Positions 33,559 to 42,252 of a stretch of 64,000 nt of DNA are shown here, piece by piece; the first letter of the stretch is position 1; each line of letters begins with the position of its first letter. The stretch is from Companilactobacillus kimchiensis (GTDB lineage Bacteria; Bacillota; Bacilli; Lactobacillales; Lactobacillaceae). The position numbers and the translations under genes are program-made. The stretch spans positions 1-64,000 of the forward strand of contig NZ_JQCF01000010.1 in assembly GCF_001438805.1 (NCBI RefSeq), written 5' to 3'. The notes under the pieces were generated by a model. It was not told where the DNA came from, ran no database searches, and saw only the letters and a program-made list of their open reading frames with translations.

Positions 33559-35964
33559 TTAAAATTTGATTAATTTTAAATTAATATCTGGTTCGCTTTC
33601 ATTTGTTTTGGAGACTATGATCATAGCCAATCCATTAAATAGTTTCACACTAGTCTTTCCACTCAAACTGTGATCAATTGGATTACCATTGCCTACTCCA
33701 ATGATCCTGCCATTTTCAACTTGAATCTTTATTTCGTTGTTGGCAGAACTAAGTAAGTGGTCATTATCATCAAAGGCTGATATTTTATAAAGATTTGTTG
33801 TTGTACCTTCAAACAATTTATCACAGGTAATATTTTTTAATTCCATATTACTATACTGTGAATCAGATGCCACTTCTTGATTGTTTTGATAAGCTTTTAC
33901 CACCAAAGAACCAGATTGATATTGAACATGCCAATTAACTTGTCCATCTTTAACTAATTGTTTACCAAAACTTTGGTGATTGATAAACAATTCCAATTCA
34001 GCAGCATTACTAAATGCCCGAACATTAGTCATCCCTTTATCATCAATCTCAATTTGTTTCTTATTCCAACTAGGCATGACATGAACCATCGGTTTATTTG
34101 TCCAATTAGCTTGATAGTAGTAATAATAATCTTTCGGAAAACCACAAAGATCGGCTATACCAAACTGTGAACTAATGGCAGGCCAACCAAATGGTGCCGG
34201 TTCCCCATAATAATCAAATGCCGTCCACAAAAATACTCCACCCATATAAGGATTCTCTTTCATATACTGTAAAGTTCTTTCTGGATGTGCCGTACCGCCT
34301 AACCCAGGATCACCTTTTTTTCTGATACCCGGTAAAACCATTGAGAAATATGATCCTAAATTATTACATTGACTTTTTTCTAGATTATCTTGATAAACTC
34401 CCCTAGTTGAAAAGTAAGACGCATTTTCGGTACTCATCATCGGCAAATCAGGATACCGCTGCTTTATTCGTTTGGCACTGGGACCCATTACTTCAGCTTC
34501 CGGATAATTCACACCTAAGACATCTAAATTTTCTAAATAATCTGCATTAAGTTCCCCACTTGGAGTTAACAATTCGGCCGATATAATTAAATGTTCAAAA
34601 TCATATTTTTTTATTGTCCGAACTAATTTCGCAGCAATTCGGCTCCCTACTGCAGTGTTACCACTAAGTTCTTCGTTAGCAATTGACCAAAAAGCCAGTG
34701 ATGGGTGCATGCGACTAGCTTTGACAGCCCTCTCTAAATCATTAATTCTCCAGGGAGTTGATTCCAATAATCTATTTTCATTAATTAAAATAACCCCGTA
34801 TTTATCACATGCCTGTAGTAATTCTGGTGATGCAAAATGATGCGTGCTACGCCAGGCATTAACACCCATTTTTTTCATGAGTTTAACTTTATAATCAACA
34901 ATATCTTGATTCAATGCTATTCCAACACCAGCAAAGTCTTGATGTTCACATACTCCGCGAAGTTGATACTTTGTTCCATTTAAGAAAAATCCTTCCGTTG
35001 TATATTCAAAGGTTCTAATACCAAACTTTTTATCAATCTCATCATTTGGAATAATAAAAGCGGCTTGATACATTTGGGGATTTTCAGGCGACCATAACTT
35101 TGGTGAAGTGACCTTAATCGATTTTTTAAAAGTATATGAGGATAGACTATTGATTGACTGTGGTTCAAATTGAATCATTGTCTGACCATCTAAAATAATT
35201 TTAGGGGCAATAATTTGGGTGTTCTCTGAATTATTTTCAACCATACATTCCAAACCTAATTCAGCATACGATGTCGTCAATTTCTTGGTATAAATATAAG
35301 CACTTGCTCTATTTAAACTAATTGATGCCTCTTGCTCTAACCAAACCGTCCGATAAAGACCAGCTCCCTCATACCACCAGCCTTCTGAACCAGATGTTTT
35401 ATCAACCTTCAATAGAATTACATTTGTTCCTTCTGATCCATAATGAGCCATCTCTGAGATATCATAAGAAAATGCTGAGTATCCACTATTGTGACGTCCC
35501 AAATAGGCACCATTAAACCAAAGATCAGTAATTCCCATGACTCCTTCAAAATTGATCACAGTTTTGAAAATGTCAGAATCATCTTTAGGTAGTTGAAAAG
35601 TCTTTCGATAGTAACCAATTGAATCTGGCTTTGAACCGGTCATCGCTTTGTTCACGTCCTCAACATATGGTTCATCACGCTGCCAATCATGTGGAATATC
35701 AATCTTTTTCCAAGAATCATCCAATTTTGAAGTTAAATCAGTATCAGTTAAGGCCTTCAAGCCATTTGTTTCATTACCACCAGCAATTAATTTCAAAAAA
35801 TTTCTTCCACCTTCACTAATGGGAAGTCTTGAACCTAATTCATTGGGCAATGGTGCTGTGTATCCGCCAAGCGCTAATGCTTTCTTGGAGATTTTTCTTG
35901 GTTGCTGTTGTAATTCTCCATAATGAAACAACCAGTCGTCATTCATATTTATTCTTTTATGCAT
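33559..35964 (-). CDS. Glycoside hydrolase family 2 enzyme (beta-galactosidase-like)
   Basis: 801 residues. Order: N-terminal jelly-roll (about 80-215), Ig-like domain (215-325), TIM barrel (325-620) and a C-terminal beta domain. The general acid/base is Glu431 in FWSIANEE and the nucleophile Glu513 in MMSTENAS. There is no signal peptide, so it acts on oligosaccharides already imported. Beta-galactosidase is the likeliest activity, but GH2 also holds glucuronidases, mannosidases and others, and this protein is not a close LacLM or LacZ match. Divergent from an AraC regulator; a cre-like site lies between them. Confidence 0.87.
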   Translation of the reverse strand: MHKRINMNDDWLFHYGELQQQPRKISKKALALGGYTAPLPNELGSRLPISEGGRNFLKLIAGGNETNGLKALTDTDLTSKLDDSWKKIDIPHDWQRDEPYVEDVNKAMTGSKPDSIGYYRKTFQLPKDDSDIFKTVINFEGVMGITDLWFNGAYLGRHNSGYSAFSYDISEMAHYGSEGTNVILLKVDKTSGSEGWWYEGAGLYRTVWLEQEASISLNRASAYIYTKKLTTSYAELGLECMVENNSENTQIIAPKIILDGQTMIQFEPQSINSLSSYTFKKSIKVTSPKLWSPENPQMYQAAFIIPNDEIDKKFGIRTFEYTTEGFFLNGTKYQLRGVCEHQDFAGVGIALNQDIVDYKVKLMKKMGVNAWRSTHHFASPELLQACDKYGVILINENRLLESTPWRINDLERAVKASRMHPSLAFWSIANEELSGNTAVGSRIAAKLVRTIKKYDFEHLIISAELLTPSGELNADYLENLDVLGVNYPEAEVMGPSAKRIKQRYPDLPMMSTENASYFSTRGVYQDNLEKSQCNNLGSYFSMVLPGIRKKGDPGLGGTAHPERTLQYMKENPYMGGVFLWTAFDYYGEPAPFGWPAISSQFGIADLCGFPKDYYYYYQANWTNKPMVHVMPSWNKKQIEIDDKGMTNVRAFSNAAELELFINHQSFGKQLVKDGQVNWHVQYQSGSLVVKAYQNNQEVASDSQYSNMELKNITCDKLFEGTTTNLYKISAFDDNDHLLSSANNEIKIQVENGRIIGVGNGNPIDHSLSGKTSVKLFNGLAMIIVSKTNESEPDINLKLIKF

Positions 35965-36037
35965 ATCATTTCATCCCTTCAGCTTAACTTCAGATTACCC
36001 AAATTTTGAATATGATATAATGTTTTTATTCAATAAT

Positions 36038-36052
36038 TCGCAAACGCTTACT
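36038..36052. promoter_or_regulatory. Catabolite-response element (cre) candidate
   Basis: TCGCAAACGCTTACT matches WTGNAANCGNWNNCW at all but one position. It lies between the divergent GH2 and AraC genes, where CcpA could repress glycosidase expression when glucose is present. Confidence 0.5.
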
Positions 36053-36082
36053 GTCATTTTCCAACTTGGTGGTGATAAATTT

Positions 36083-37081
36083 ATGAAAAATCAGAATTTC
36101 AGTAAACTAAATAACACAGTTAATTCCAAAGGTTTAACAATCAATACAACCGAACCGATTTCTATTTTTTATAAAAAAAAGTCTGCTGATAAAATTCTTT
36201 ACACTATGGTTAAAAATGGACAGATCAATTCATTCGAAGCCCAGGATTATCAAGCAATGCATCAAGACAAAGATTTTGAATTAATGTTTGTTTTACAAGG
36301 TAGCTTAACTAATTATTTAGAGAATCAACAAGTCTCCTTTAAAGCTGGTGAGGGCTGCTTTCTAAATCCTCAAATCAAACATACTGAATCTTTGGACAAT
36401 AATTGCATGGTTATGTTTATTAATCTATCTGTTTCATTGTTAAGTCAATTATTACCGGAATTAAAAACCGATACTCAAATCTACTCATTTTTAAAATATA
36501 ACTTAAAACAAGATAATAACTGGCAAAGAAATTATTTAAAATTCAGTCGTATCATGCCCTCTACTAATAAATCATTGGATATATTATTGGACGTGTTGCA
36601 ACAGGAAATTGCTTCTCAAAAAATCGGCTCACATTATCTCCAATTAGGACTCATTTTAAGGCTTCTTTCGGAATTAAATGAAAAAAATCATTTCACCTTG
36701 AATAGTGTTTCATTTGAACTTTCTAAGGATGATTATTTAGTTGATCAGATAATTCATATCATTAAAAAGGGATATGGCTGTGTTACTCGACAGGAACTGG
36801 AGGAAAAGCTACACTACAATCCTGAATATATGAATCGTTTGTTAAAGGAAAGAACCAATCTAACTATCACTGGTTTTTCTCAAAAAATTAAAATTAATGC
36901 CGCTGAAGAATTTTTAACTACTACTGATCTAACAATTAAAGTTATTGCTGAGCGCCTGGAATTTTCTAGTGAAATCTATTTTTATCATTACTTCAAAAAA
37001 CATGTTTTATTATCTCCCAATGCTTTCCGACAAAAATTTAAAATCAAAAAAGCAGCTAAACTCCCTTTCGAGAAATATTAG
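36083..37081 (+). CDS. AraC-family regulator of the GH2 locus
   Basis: 332 residues from the ATG at 36083, preceded by GGTGGTGATAAATTT. The N-terminal cupin-like sensor contains MFVLQGSLTNYLENQQVSF and PQIKHTE. The C-terminal double HTH is at about residues 240-325 (TGFSQKIKINAAEEFLTTTD, IKVIAERLEFSSEIYFYHYF). It probably activates the divergent GH2 gene on binding a sugar. The terminator stem begins inside its last codons, so the stop codon lies in the hairpin. Confidence 0.9.
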   Translation: MKNQNFSKLNNTVNSKGLTINTTEPISIFYKKKSADKILYTMVKNGQINSFEAQDYQAMHQDKDFELMFVLQGSLTNYLENQQVSFKAGEGCFLNPQIKHTESLDNNCMVMFINLSVSLLSQLLPELKTDTQIYSFLKYNLKQDNNWQRNYLKFSRIMPSTNKSLDILLDVLQQEIASQKIGSHYLQLGLILRLLSELNEKNHFTLNSVSFELSKDDYLVDQIIHIIKKGYGCVTRQELEEKLHYNPEYMNRLLKERTNLTITGFSQKIKINAAEEFLTTTDLTIKVIAERLEFSSEIYFYHYFKKHVLLSPNAFRQKFKIKKAAKLPFEKY

Positions 37082-37091
37082 CTGCTTTTTT
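37046..37091 (+). terminator. Terminator overlapping the araC-type stop codon
   Basis: AAAAAAGCAGCTAA (37046-37059, coding) pairs perfectly with TTAGCTGCTTTTTT (37078-37091). The last twelve codons and the TAG stop are inside the structure, so translating ribosomes could affect termination. Confidence 0.8.
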
Positions 37092-37111
37092 GTTGAGACA
37101 TATAATAATAT

Positions 37112-37438
37112 TTAAATTGCTAAACGCACTAATGCTAGAGAAATAATTCCCACAATCACAATCAACAATAATTTTTTCGTTAAAATCGCCGTCAAAACGG
37201 TCGGAATTGAAGCAATCAAGTTGGCATAGTCGATCTGTGGTAACTGACCTAAATGTTGCTTAAAAAGATTCTCAAACCACAATGCAGCCATAATGGTGAT
37301 AGGAACAAAGCTTAGAAATTCCACAACCTTTGCAGATAAATTAAATTTTTTCAATAAGATAAACGGTAGAATCCTTGATAACAAGGTAACAATTCCACAA
37401 GCTATCAGCGTCCAAAACACAAATTTAGTCGATGGCAT
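37112..37438 (-). CDS. azlD: AzlD-type branched-chain amino acid exporter subunit
   Basis: 108 residues, four hydrophobic helices. FWTLIACGIVTLLSRILPF at the start and FVPITIMAALWFENLF are typical of AzlD. With AzlC it exports branched-chain amino acids. It overlaps the end of azlC by 14 bp, as usual for this pair. Confidence 0.88.
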   Translation of the reverse strand: MPSTKFVFWTLIACGIVTLLSRILPFILLKKFNLSAKVVEFLSFVPITIMAALWFENLFKQHLGQLPQIDYANLIASIPTVLTAILTKKLLLIVIVGIISLALVRLAI

Positions 37439-38132
37439 GTTTCAAAATCACTCCTAACCCACAGCCAATTAATGTGACCACTAAAATCAATAAGTCACTA
37501 GAAATAAAAATTAGTCCAAAGTATACTAATGGCAACATAACTGCCACAACCATCAATTGCACTTTCAATGAAATGGTTTTATCACTGATCAACTGTAAAT
37601 AAAGCAAACCAATAAACATTGCCACCAAGGCAAAATCCAATCCTAATTTTTCGGGATCACTGATAATCTTGCCTAACATCGCTCCTACTGTCGTCGAAAC
37701 TACCCAAACCAGATAAGCCATTAAATTGACAGTATTAAACCATTTAAAAGTTAATTTACCATCTGTGAAGTTTAATTTATTCATACTCAAGGCAAAACTT
37801 TCATCGGTAATTAAACTACCGATCAAAATATTTTCCACAAGTGAATTTTTCTTAAAAAAGTTTGCTGTGGTCATACTCATCAAAATCATTCGTGAATTAA
37901 CCAAAAAAACTGATAAGACAATTGATACGATTGGCGTCCCGATTGCCAATAAACTAATCAAAATGAACTGTGCCGATCCTGCATACACGATCAAAGACAT
38001 CAATGTTGCCATTAAAACGCTCATTCCCGCCGATGCCGCGACAATCCCAAATGAAAGCCCTATTCCAATGTAACCAAATACAGTTGGCAGGGTATCTTTT
38101 ATGGCACTCTCGACACTCAAGCTGTCATCCAT
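37425..38132 (-). CDS. azlC: AzlC-type branched-chain amino acid exporter subunit
   Basis: 235 residues from the ATG at 38132 behind GGGGGAGAGTAT. LPTVFGYIGIGLSFGIVAAS, the MSLIVYAGSAQFI block and VNSRMILMSM are family hallmarks; helices continue to the C terminus. It is the large membrane subunit of the AzlCD exporter, acting with the overlapping azlD. Confidence 0.9.
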   Translation of the reverse strand: MDDSLSVESAIKDTLPTVFGYIGIGLSFGIVAASAGMSVLMATLMSLIVYAGSAQFILISLLAIGTPIVSIVLSVFLVNSRMILMSMTTANFFKKNSLVENILIGSLITDESFALSMNKLNFTDGKLTFKWFNTVNLMAYLVWVVSTTVGAMLGKIISDPEKLGLDFALVAMFIGLLYLQLISDKTISLKVQLMVVAVMLPLVYFGLIFISSDLLILVVTLIGCGLGVILKHAID

Positions 38133-38222
38133 ATACTCTCCCCCTAATTTCATATAGATTATTATAATAATTTTAATTTAGTTATATGTCAATTAGACAA
38201 TAAAATCATTATATGTTATTAA

Positions 38223-38321
38223 CATACTTTTTCACCCACTGGATCTTGGTTGATAACTGCTGATGAAATTACTGATTTCAATAAATTGAATCTTACCACT
38301 ACGATCAACTGGGACAATTAA
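38223..38321 (+). pseudogene. Short 3' coding remnant
   Basis: A 33-codon open stretch with protein-like composition (HTFSPTGSWLITADEITDF, ending TTTINWDN) lies between stops, has no start codon or ribosome binding site, and ends just ahead of a terminator. It may be the eroded end of a lost gene. I cannot identify it and chance is possible. Confidence 0.25.
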
Positions 38322-38329
38322 CTTCAAAT

Positions 38330-38369
38330 AAAAAATTACTACCGAATGAATAAGCGGTAGCAATTTTTT
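38330..38369 (-). terminator. Intrinsic terminator of the ABC pair
   Basis: AAAATTACTACCG pairs with CGGTAGCAATTTT, one mismatch, with T-rich flanks, 30 bp beyond the ATPase stop on the minus strand. Confidence 0.8.
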
Positions 38370-38398
38370 GATTATTTTAGCTGAAATACGGTCACATT

Positions 38399-39016
38399 TT
38401 AAAAGGCCATACGCGATTTTACTTTCAAATAACTATCTGACAATACTTCTCGTGGATTCTTAAGATAGATCACATTATCCGTATCGTAAATATTATCTAA
38501 CTTATGCGTCGTGATAATCACTGTTTTTCCTTGTTCTGTCAGTTCCCGAAACCAATCAAATATCTCCTGAGCATGTTTCAAATCAACACCACTTTCTGGT
38601 TCATCAAAAATATAAAGATCTTTATCAATGATTGTATTGATGAATACTAAGAGAATTCTTCGTTCTCCTCCAGAAAGGTTCCCAAATTTAACGTGTAATA
38701 TTTTTTTAATTACCACTGGAACCTTGAAACTAATAATTCCATGTAACTGTTTCATAAACTGTAAAATATCTTGTACCGTCAACTCAAAATTAAAATTATT
38801 ACCTTGGGAAAGATAGGCTATCTCATTAGGCTTAGGAAAACCAATGAAATTATTACCTCGTTTACCATCCACATCAGCAATACAATCCAATAATGTTGAT
38901 TTACCAACTCCATTTTCGCCAAGAATAAAGTTTAACTGACAATCTTCAAAATATAAATCAACTTGATCAAAAATCGTTCTAGTTCCATAAGTATAACTAA
39001 AATTTTCAATTTTCAT
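38399..39016 (-). CDS. ABC transporter ATP-binding protein
   Basis: 205 residues, a short single NBD. Walker A GENGVGKST (residues 34-42), Q-loop in YLSQGNN, signature LSGGERR, Walker B LYIFDEPESGVD, and the switch histidine in IITTHKLD. It follows its permease by 3 bp. The pair resembles small ABC-2 systems used for export or immunity; the substrate is unknown. Confidence 0.9.
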   Translation of the reverse strand: MKIENFSYTYGTRTIFDQVDLYFEDCQLNFILGENGVGKSTLLDCIADVDGKRGNNFIGFPKPNEIAYLSQGNNFNFELTVQDILQFMKQLHGIISFKVPVVIKKILHVKFGNLSGGERRILLVFINTIIDKDLYIFDEPESGVDLKHAQEIFDWFRELTEQGKTVIITTHKLDNIYDTDNVIYLKNPREVLSDSYLKVKSRMAF

Positions 39017-39019
39017 CTG

Positions 39020-39730
39020 CTAGACCCGGCTTAATTGACTTTTAATCGATATTTTATCAAAAATAAAAAATCCCATAACCAAATACACAAACGTACAAGT
39101 CCCTTCAAATATCCCAAAAGCGACTGTTGTATAAGGTACATTGTAAAGTCCATAGATCAACTGAAAGGGATTAAAAACAGTTAAGAAATAATTCCAAGTC
39201 CTCTGTGGTCGGATGCCTAATAGGAAAATACCAATTAGCAGAAACAAATTAATTATCACAGTAAAGGTATTCTGTTTGACTTTTAAAATCAATAAACCTG
39301 ACAGCATAGCGGCACATAAGAAAACTGCTAGAAACGACACTAGAAAACTATACAAAAAAGTCCATGGTGAAACTGGCGTAATAAATATCGTGACGACTAA
39401 ATTAAATAGTAGAATTTCTACTTGAATAATCAATAACTGAACTAAAAAAGACGACATAACGACTGAAAATCGTGAACCGGCTAAATATGACAGTGTTTTT
39501 AGGAAGCCATTCTCACGTAATTGAATAACATTCATTAAAAAACCATTCAAAATCGTAGTAACTACAATGTAGGCCCAATAGAGATATAACACTTCATTGT
39601 CTCGAAAACTGGGTCCCTTATTAATAAAGACCATAATAATTGGAATAATCAGTGTGTAAAAGAAAACCATTTTTTCTTTTAAAGCAATTTTCAATTGTAA
39701 TTTGAACATTGCCATATCATTTTCAAGCAT
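39020..39730 (-). CDS. ABC-2 type permease
   Basis: 236 residues with six hydrophobic segments, the ABC-2 arrangement: a helix at about 20-36 (MVFFYTLIIPIIMVFI), then VVTTILNGFLMNVIQL, and a cluster of four helices to the end. It is first in a two-gene operon with the ATPase and starts behind GGGGATGAGTTTTT. Export of a lipid, peptide or drug-like compound is possible; there is no neighbour that tells which. Confidence 0.85.
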   Translation of the reverse strand: MLENDMAMFKLQLKIALKEKMVFFYTLIIPIIMVFINKGPSFRDNEVLYLYWAYIVVTTILNGFLMNVIQLRENGFLKTLSYLAGSRFSVVMSSFLVQLLIIQVEILLFNLVVTIFITPVSPWTFLYSFLVSFLAVFLCAAMLSGLLILKVKQNTFTVIINLFLLIGIFLLGIRPQRTWNYFLTVFNPFQLIYGLYNVPYTTVAFGIFEGTCTFVYLVMGFFIFDKISIKSQLSRV

Positions 39731-39845
39731 AAAAACTCATCCCCTATAACGATTAAATATTTACTAATAAAATTAATATAGTTTAATGTTGTTGTCAATC
39801 GCCAGACTGATATATTTCAAAATGTCTAGTTTGAATAATTAAACA

Positions 39846-39877
39846 CAAAAAAACAGATACATTTTTCGTATCTGTTT
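39846..39877 (-). terminator. Intrinsic terminator of the OYE gene
   Basis: AAAACAGATACAT pairs with a complementary GTATCTGTTTT arm 13 bp beyond the stop of the flavoenzyme gene. Confidence 0.8.
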
Positions 39878-39890
39878 TATTTTTAAATAT

Positions 39891-41084
39891 TTATTTGCCA
39901 CCGCCAAAAATATGGTCTAAGGTATTGTTAAATTTCTGACGATCATTTACGGTATGTGGCTCACTACTCAATTGTAGTCCATCATGGAATGATCCCATCA
40001 GAAAGTCCCAGAATGTACCCATTAGGCCTAACTCTTCACGATCAGCTGGCGAAATGGTATAACGAATCTCTTTCTCATCACCGGCCATAACTTTTTGAAC
40101 CCAATGTGGTTCTCGTAAGCTTTCACGCCCGATAGCAGCAAAATCGATTCCCTCATCAAGAACCTTTTCAGCATCTTTAGGTGTTTGAATATCCCCTACA
40201 ACGATCAATGGCAAATCGCCAAGATGTTGTTTGATAGTTACATTTAATGGCGTTTCGACAGTCTTATCATTGAGTGACTTTCTCCAGACGCTCCCCATGG
40301 AAACATGTAGATAATCAATTGACTTAGTCTTTAAAACATCGATCAATTTCAAAGTATCATCAAAGCGGATACCTGGAGTTTCAATTTCCTCAGGTGAGCT
40401 CCGATATCCCATCAAGAAAGGTCGATCCGCATACTTATCGATGGCATCCTGCACTTCATCAATAACTGCCAATGGGAAAGCCATTCTCTTTTCAACTGAA
40501 CCACCCCACTTATCGGTTCGACAATTAGAATGTGGTGAGAAAAATTGTTGAATCAAGTAGGTATTAGCTCCATGGATCTCAACTCCATCAAATCCTGCTT
40601 CAATTGCTCGTCTAGTGGCTTGACCAAAATCTTTGATTGTCTGTTCGATTTCAGCCTCACTTAATTCACGTGGAGTTTCCGAATTATTACGAGTTGCTTT
40701 TACCGCACTAGCACTAACTGGTTGTTGTCCTCGCAAAATAGCCGTTGAAGACATCCGACCAGCACTAAAGATTTGTAAAATAGCCTTTGTACCATTTTGA
40801 TGCATAGCTGAGGCCAACTTGGTTAACCCAGGAATAAATTTGTCGCTAGCAACACTTAACTCACCCTCAAATCCCTTACCTAAATCATTAACATTAGAAG
40901 TTGCGGTAATAAACAAACCAGCACCACCACTGTGAATTTGATAATAACGCAATTCGTCAGCTGTAACTTCACCATTTGAAAAACTCATTTCCTCTGTCAT
41001 TGGTGGAATCACAACCCGATTTTTCACGGTAATACCTTTTTTCTCAAAAGTATAAGGTTCCAAAAATTTATAATCTGTCATCAC
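39891..41084 (-). CDS. NADH:flavin oxidoreductase, Old Yellow Enzyme family
   Basis: 397 residues. FMN-binding TIM barrel with VIPPMTEEMS at the N terminus, QIFSAGRMSS, GFDGVEIHGANTYLIQQFFS with the substrate His-Gly-Ala-Asn, and SPHSNCRTDKWGGS. Members reduce activated C=C bonds with NAD(P)H. It lacks the C-terminal Fe-S/FAD domains of dienoyl-CoA reductases, so it is a simple OYE. The very C-terminal 40 residues (MGTFWDFLMGSFHDGL) look like a helical extension shared with lactobacillar homologues. Monocistronic. Confidence 0.9.
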   Translation of the reverse strand: MMTDYKFLEPYTFEKKGITVKNRVVIPPMTEEMSFSNGEVTADELRYYQIHSGGAGLFITATSNVNDLGKGFEGELSVASDKFIPGLTKLASAMHQNGTKAILQIFSAGRMSSTAILRGQQPVSASAVKATRNNSETPRELSEAEIEQTIKDFGQATRRAIEAGFDGVEIHGANTYLIQQFFSPHSNCRTDKWGGSVEKRMAFPLAVIDEVQDAIDKYADRPFLMGYRSSPEEIETPGIRFDDTLKLIDVLKTKSIDYLHVSMGSVWRKSLNDKTVETPLNVTIKQHLGDLPLIVVGDIQTPKDAEKVLDEGIDFAAIGRESLREPHWVQKVMAGDEKEIRYTISPADREELGLMGTFWDFLMGSFHDGLQLSSEPHTVNDRQKFNNTLDHIFGGGK

Positions 41085-41154
41085 AAAATCCTCGCTTTCT
41101 AATTCAGATTATCACAACGACTACATTTGTAAATTATTATCACTTATAGTTATA

Positions 41155-41643
41155 TTATCCAATAATTTTTTCCATATTATACCAAATTTCATTGCCATGA
41201 ATTGAATCCGAGATACCTATATTTTGATAGCCATTTTTTTCGTAGAATGGTACCCGATCTAATAAACAAGTTAAAGCAATACTCGTTCGTTTTAACTGTC
41301 GCGCTTGCTTTTCAAATTGTTGTAAAAGTTTACTCCCGATACCTTGACCACGAAATCTGGGACTGATAGCAATCGTTAGAATCATTTGATGACCACCAGA
41401 TTCTCGATTGCTTGAGATATTTTCATACATTTCATCACTAACAAATCGGTCGTTTACTGCCGGTCCACAGACAAAACCCAAAATATTTCCAGCATCATCT
41501 TTAGCGACAATAAAATTACTCCCTAAATTTAAAATTCTATCTTGATAACTAGCACGACTACCCGCCTCAGCAGCATTAAACCCAGCTTGTTCAATTGCCA
41601 TAATGGCGTCTAAATCATTTAATGTAACTCTTTCAAATTCCAT
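41155..41643 (-). CDS. GNAT-family N-acetyltransferase
   Basis: 162 residues. The acetyl-CoA loop is RFRGQGIGSKLLQQF, preceded by the beta-4 strand MILTIAISP. The order and residues resemble AANAT-like GNATs (YENISS, LTCLLDRVPFYEKNGY). Acceptor unknown. It lies alone with a divergent SMR gene 244 bp away. Confidence 0.88.
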   Translation of the reverse strand: MEFERVTLNDLDAIMAIEQAGFNAAEAGSRASYQDRILNLGSNFIVAKDDAGNILGFVCGPAVNDRFVSDEMYENISSNRESGGHQMILTIAISPRFRGQGIGSKLLQQFEKQARQLKRTSIALTCLLDRVPFYEKNGYQNIGISDSIHGNEIWYNMEKIIG

Positions 41644-41887
41644 AAAATATACCTCTCTATTTCTAATATCATACCAAGCTATATTTTTAACGTTAAATAA
41701 ATTTCCTCAATAAAACTACTTAACGAAACAAATTTAACTATCATTCAGATTGAAAAATCCCTGGTAATAATGAGTTTTAACAATATTTATAATTTATTCG
41801 AAAAAAATCCAAAAAATAATTAGTGCATTTTCAATAAAAATCGGCTATGATATTGAAAGCAAAAATTTTAGAGCCGGGGATAAGCCT

Positions 41888-42199
41888 ATGAATTACTTAT
41901 TACTTTTAGTATCAATCGGTTTTGAAGTCTTAGGAACTTCACTCTTAAAGAAAACAGACGGTTTCACCAACTTGTGGCCTACTATTGGCACATTAGCTTC
42001 ATATTTTATTTGTCTGTTTGTTCTTTCACACGTTTTGAAAAGACTACCTTTAAGTTTAACTTACGCTACTTGGGGTAGCATTGGATTGATACTCGTAACT
42101 ATTGCAGGAATAGTTTTTTACCACGAATCAGTTTCATTAGCATCAATTGCGGGACTCGTTCTAGTAGTCTCAGGCACTGTTTTGATCAATGTCTTTTAA
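41888..42199 (+). CDS. SMR-family small multidrug/quaternary ammonium transporter
   Basis: 103 residues, four helices. The essential membrane glutamate is Glu13 in VSIGFEVLGTS, and LKRLPLSLTYATWGSIGLIL has the YAxW motif of the family. It acts as an antiparallel dimer, swapping cationic compounds or guanidinium-like substrates for protons. Only one SMR gene is present, which fits the homodimeric subtype. The upstream region shows no guanidine riboswitch that I can recognise. Confidence 0.9.
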   Translation: MNYLLLLVSIGFEVLGTSLLKKTDGFTNLWPTIGTLASYFICLFVLSHVLKRLPLSLTYATWGSIGLILVTIAGIVFYHESVSLASIAGLVLVVSGTVLINVF

Positions 42200-42211
42200 T
42201 TCAAATTATTA

Positions 42212-42252
42212 AAAAATGAAGTGTGATTATAAAATCACACTTCATTTTTTTA
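42212..42252. terminator. Bidirectional intrinsic terminator
   Basis: AAAAAATGAAGTGTGATT pairs with AATCACACTTCATTTTTT, perfect 18-bp arms, between convergent genes and overlapping the stop codon of the WxL-associated gene. Confidence 0.9.

Noticed and set aside
35322-35923. Plus-strand open frames within the GH2 gene
   Set aside because: Antisense shadows of a gene with both catalytic glutamates and full-length domain order.
41820-41887. Possible guanidine riboswitch upstream of the SMR transporter
   Set aside because: None of the conserved guanidine-I, -II or -III sequence blocks are present; only a weak GGCT/AGCC pairing is seen.
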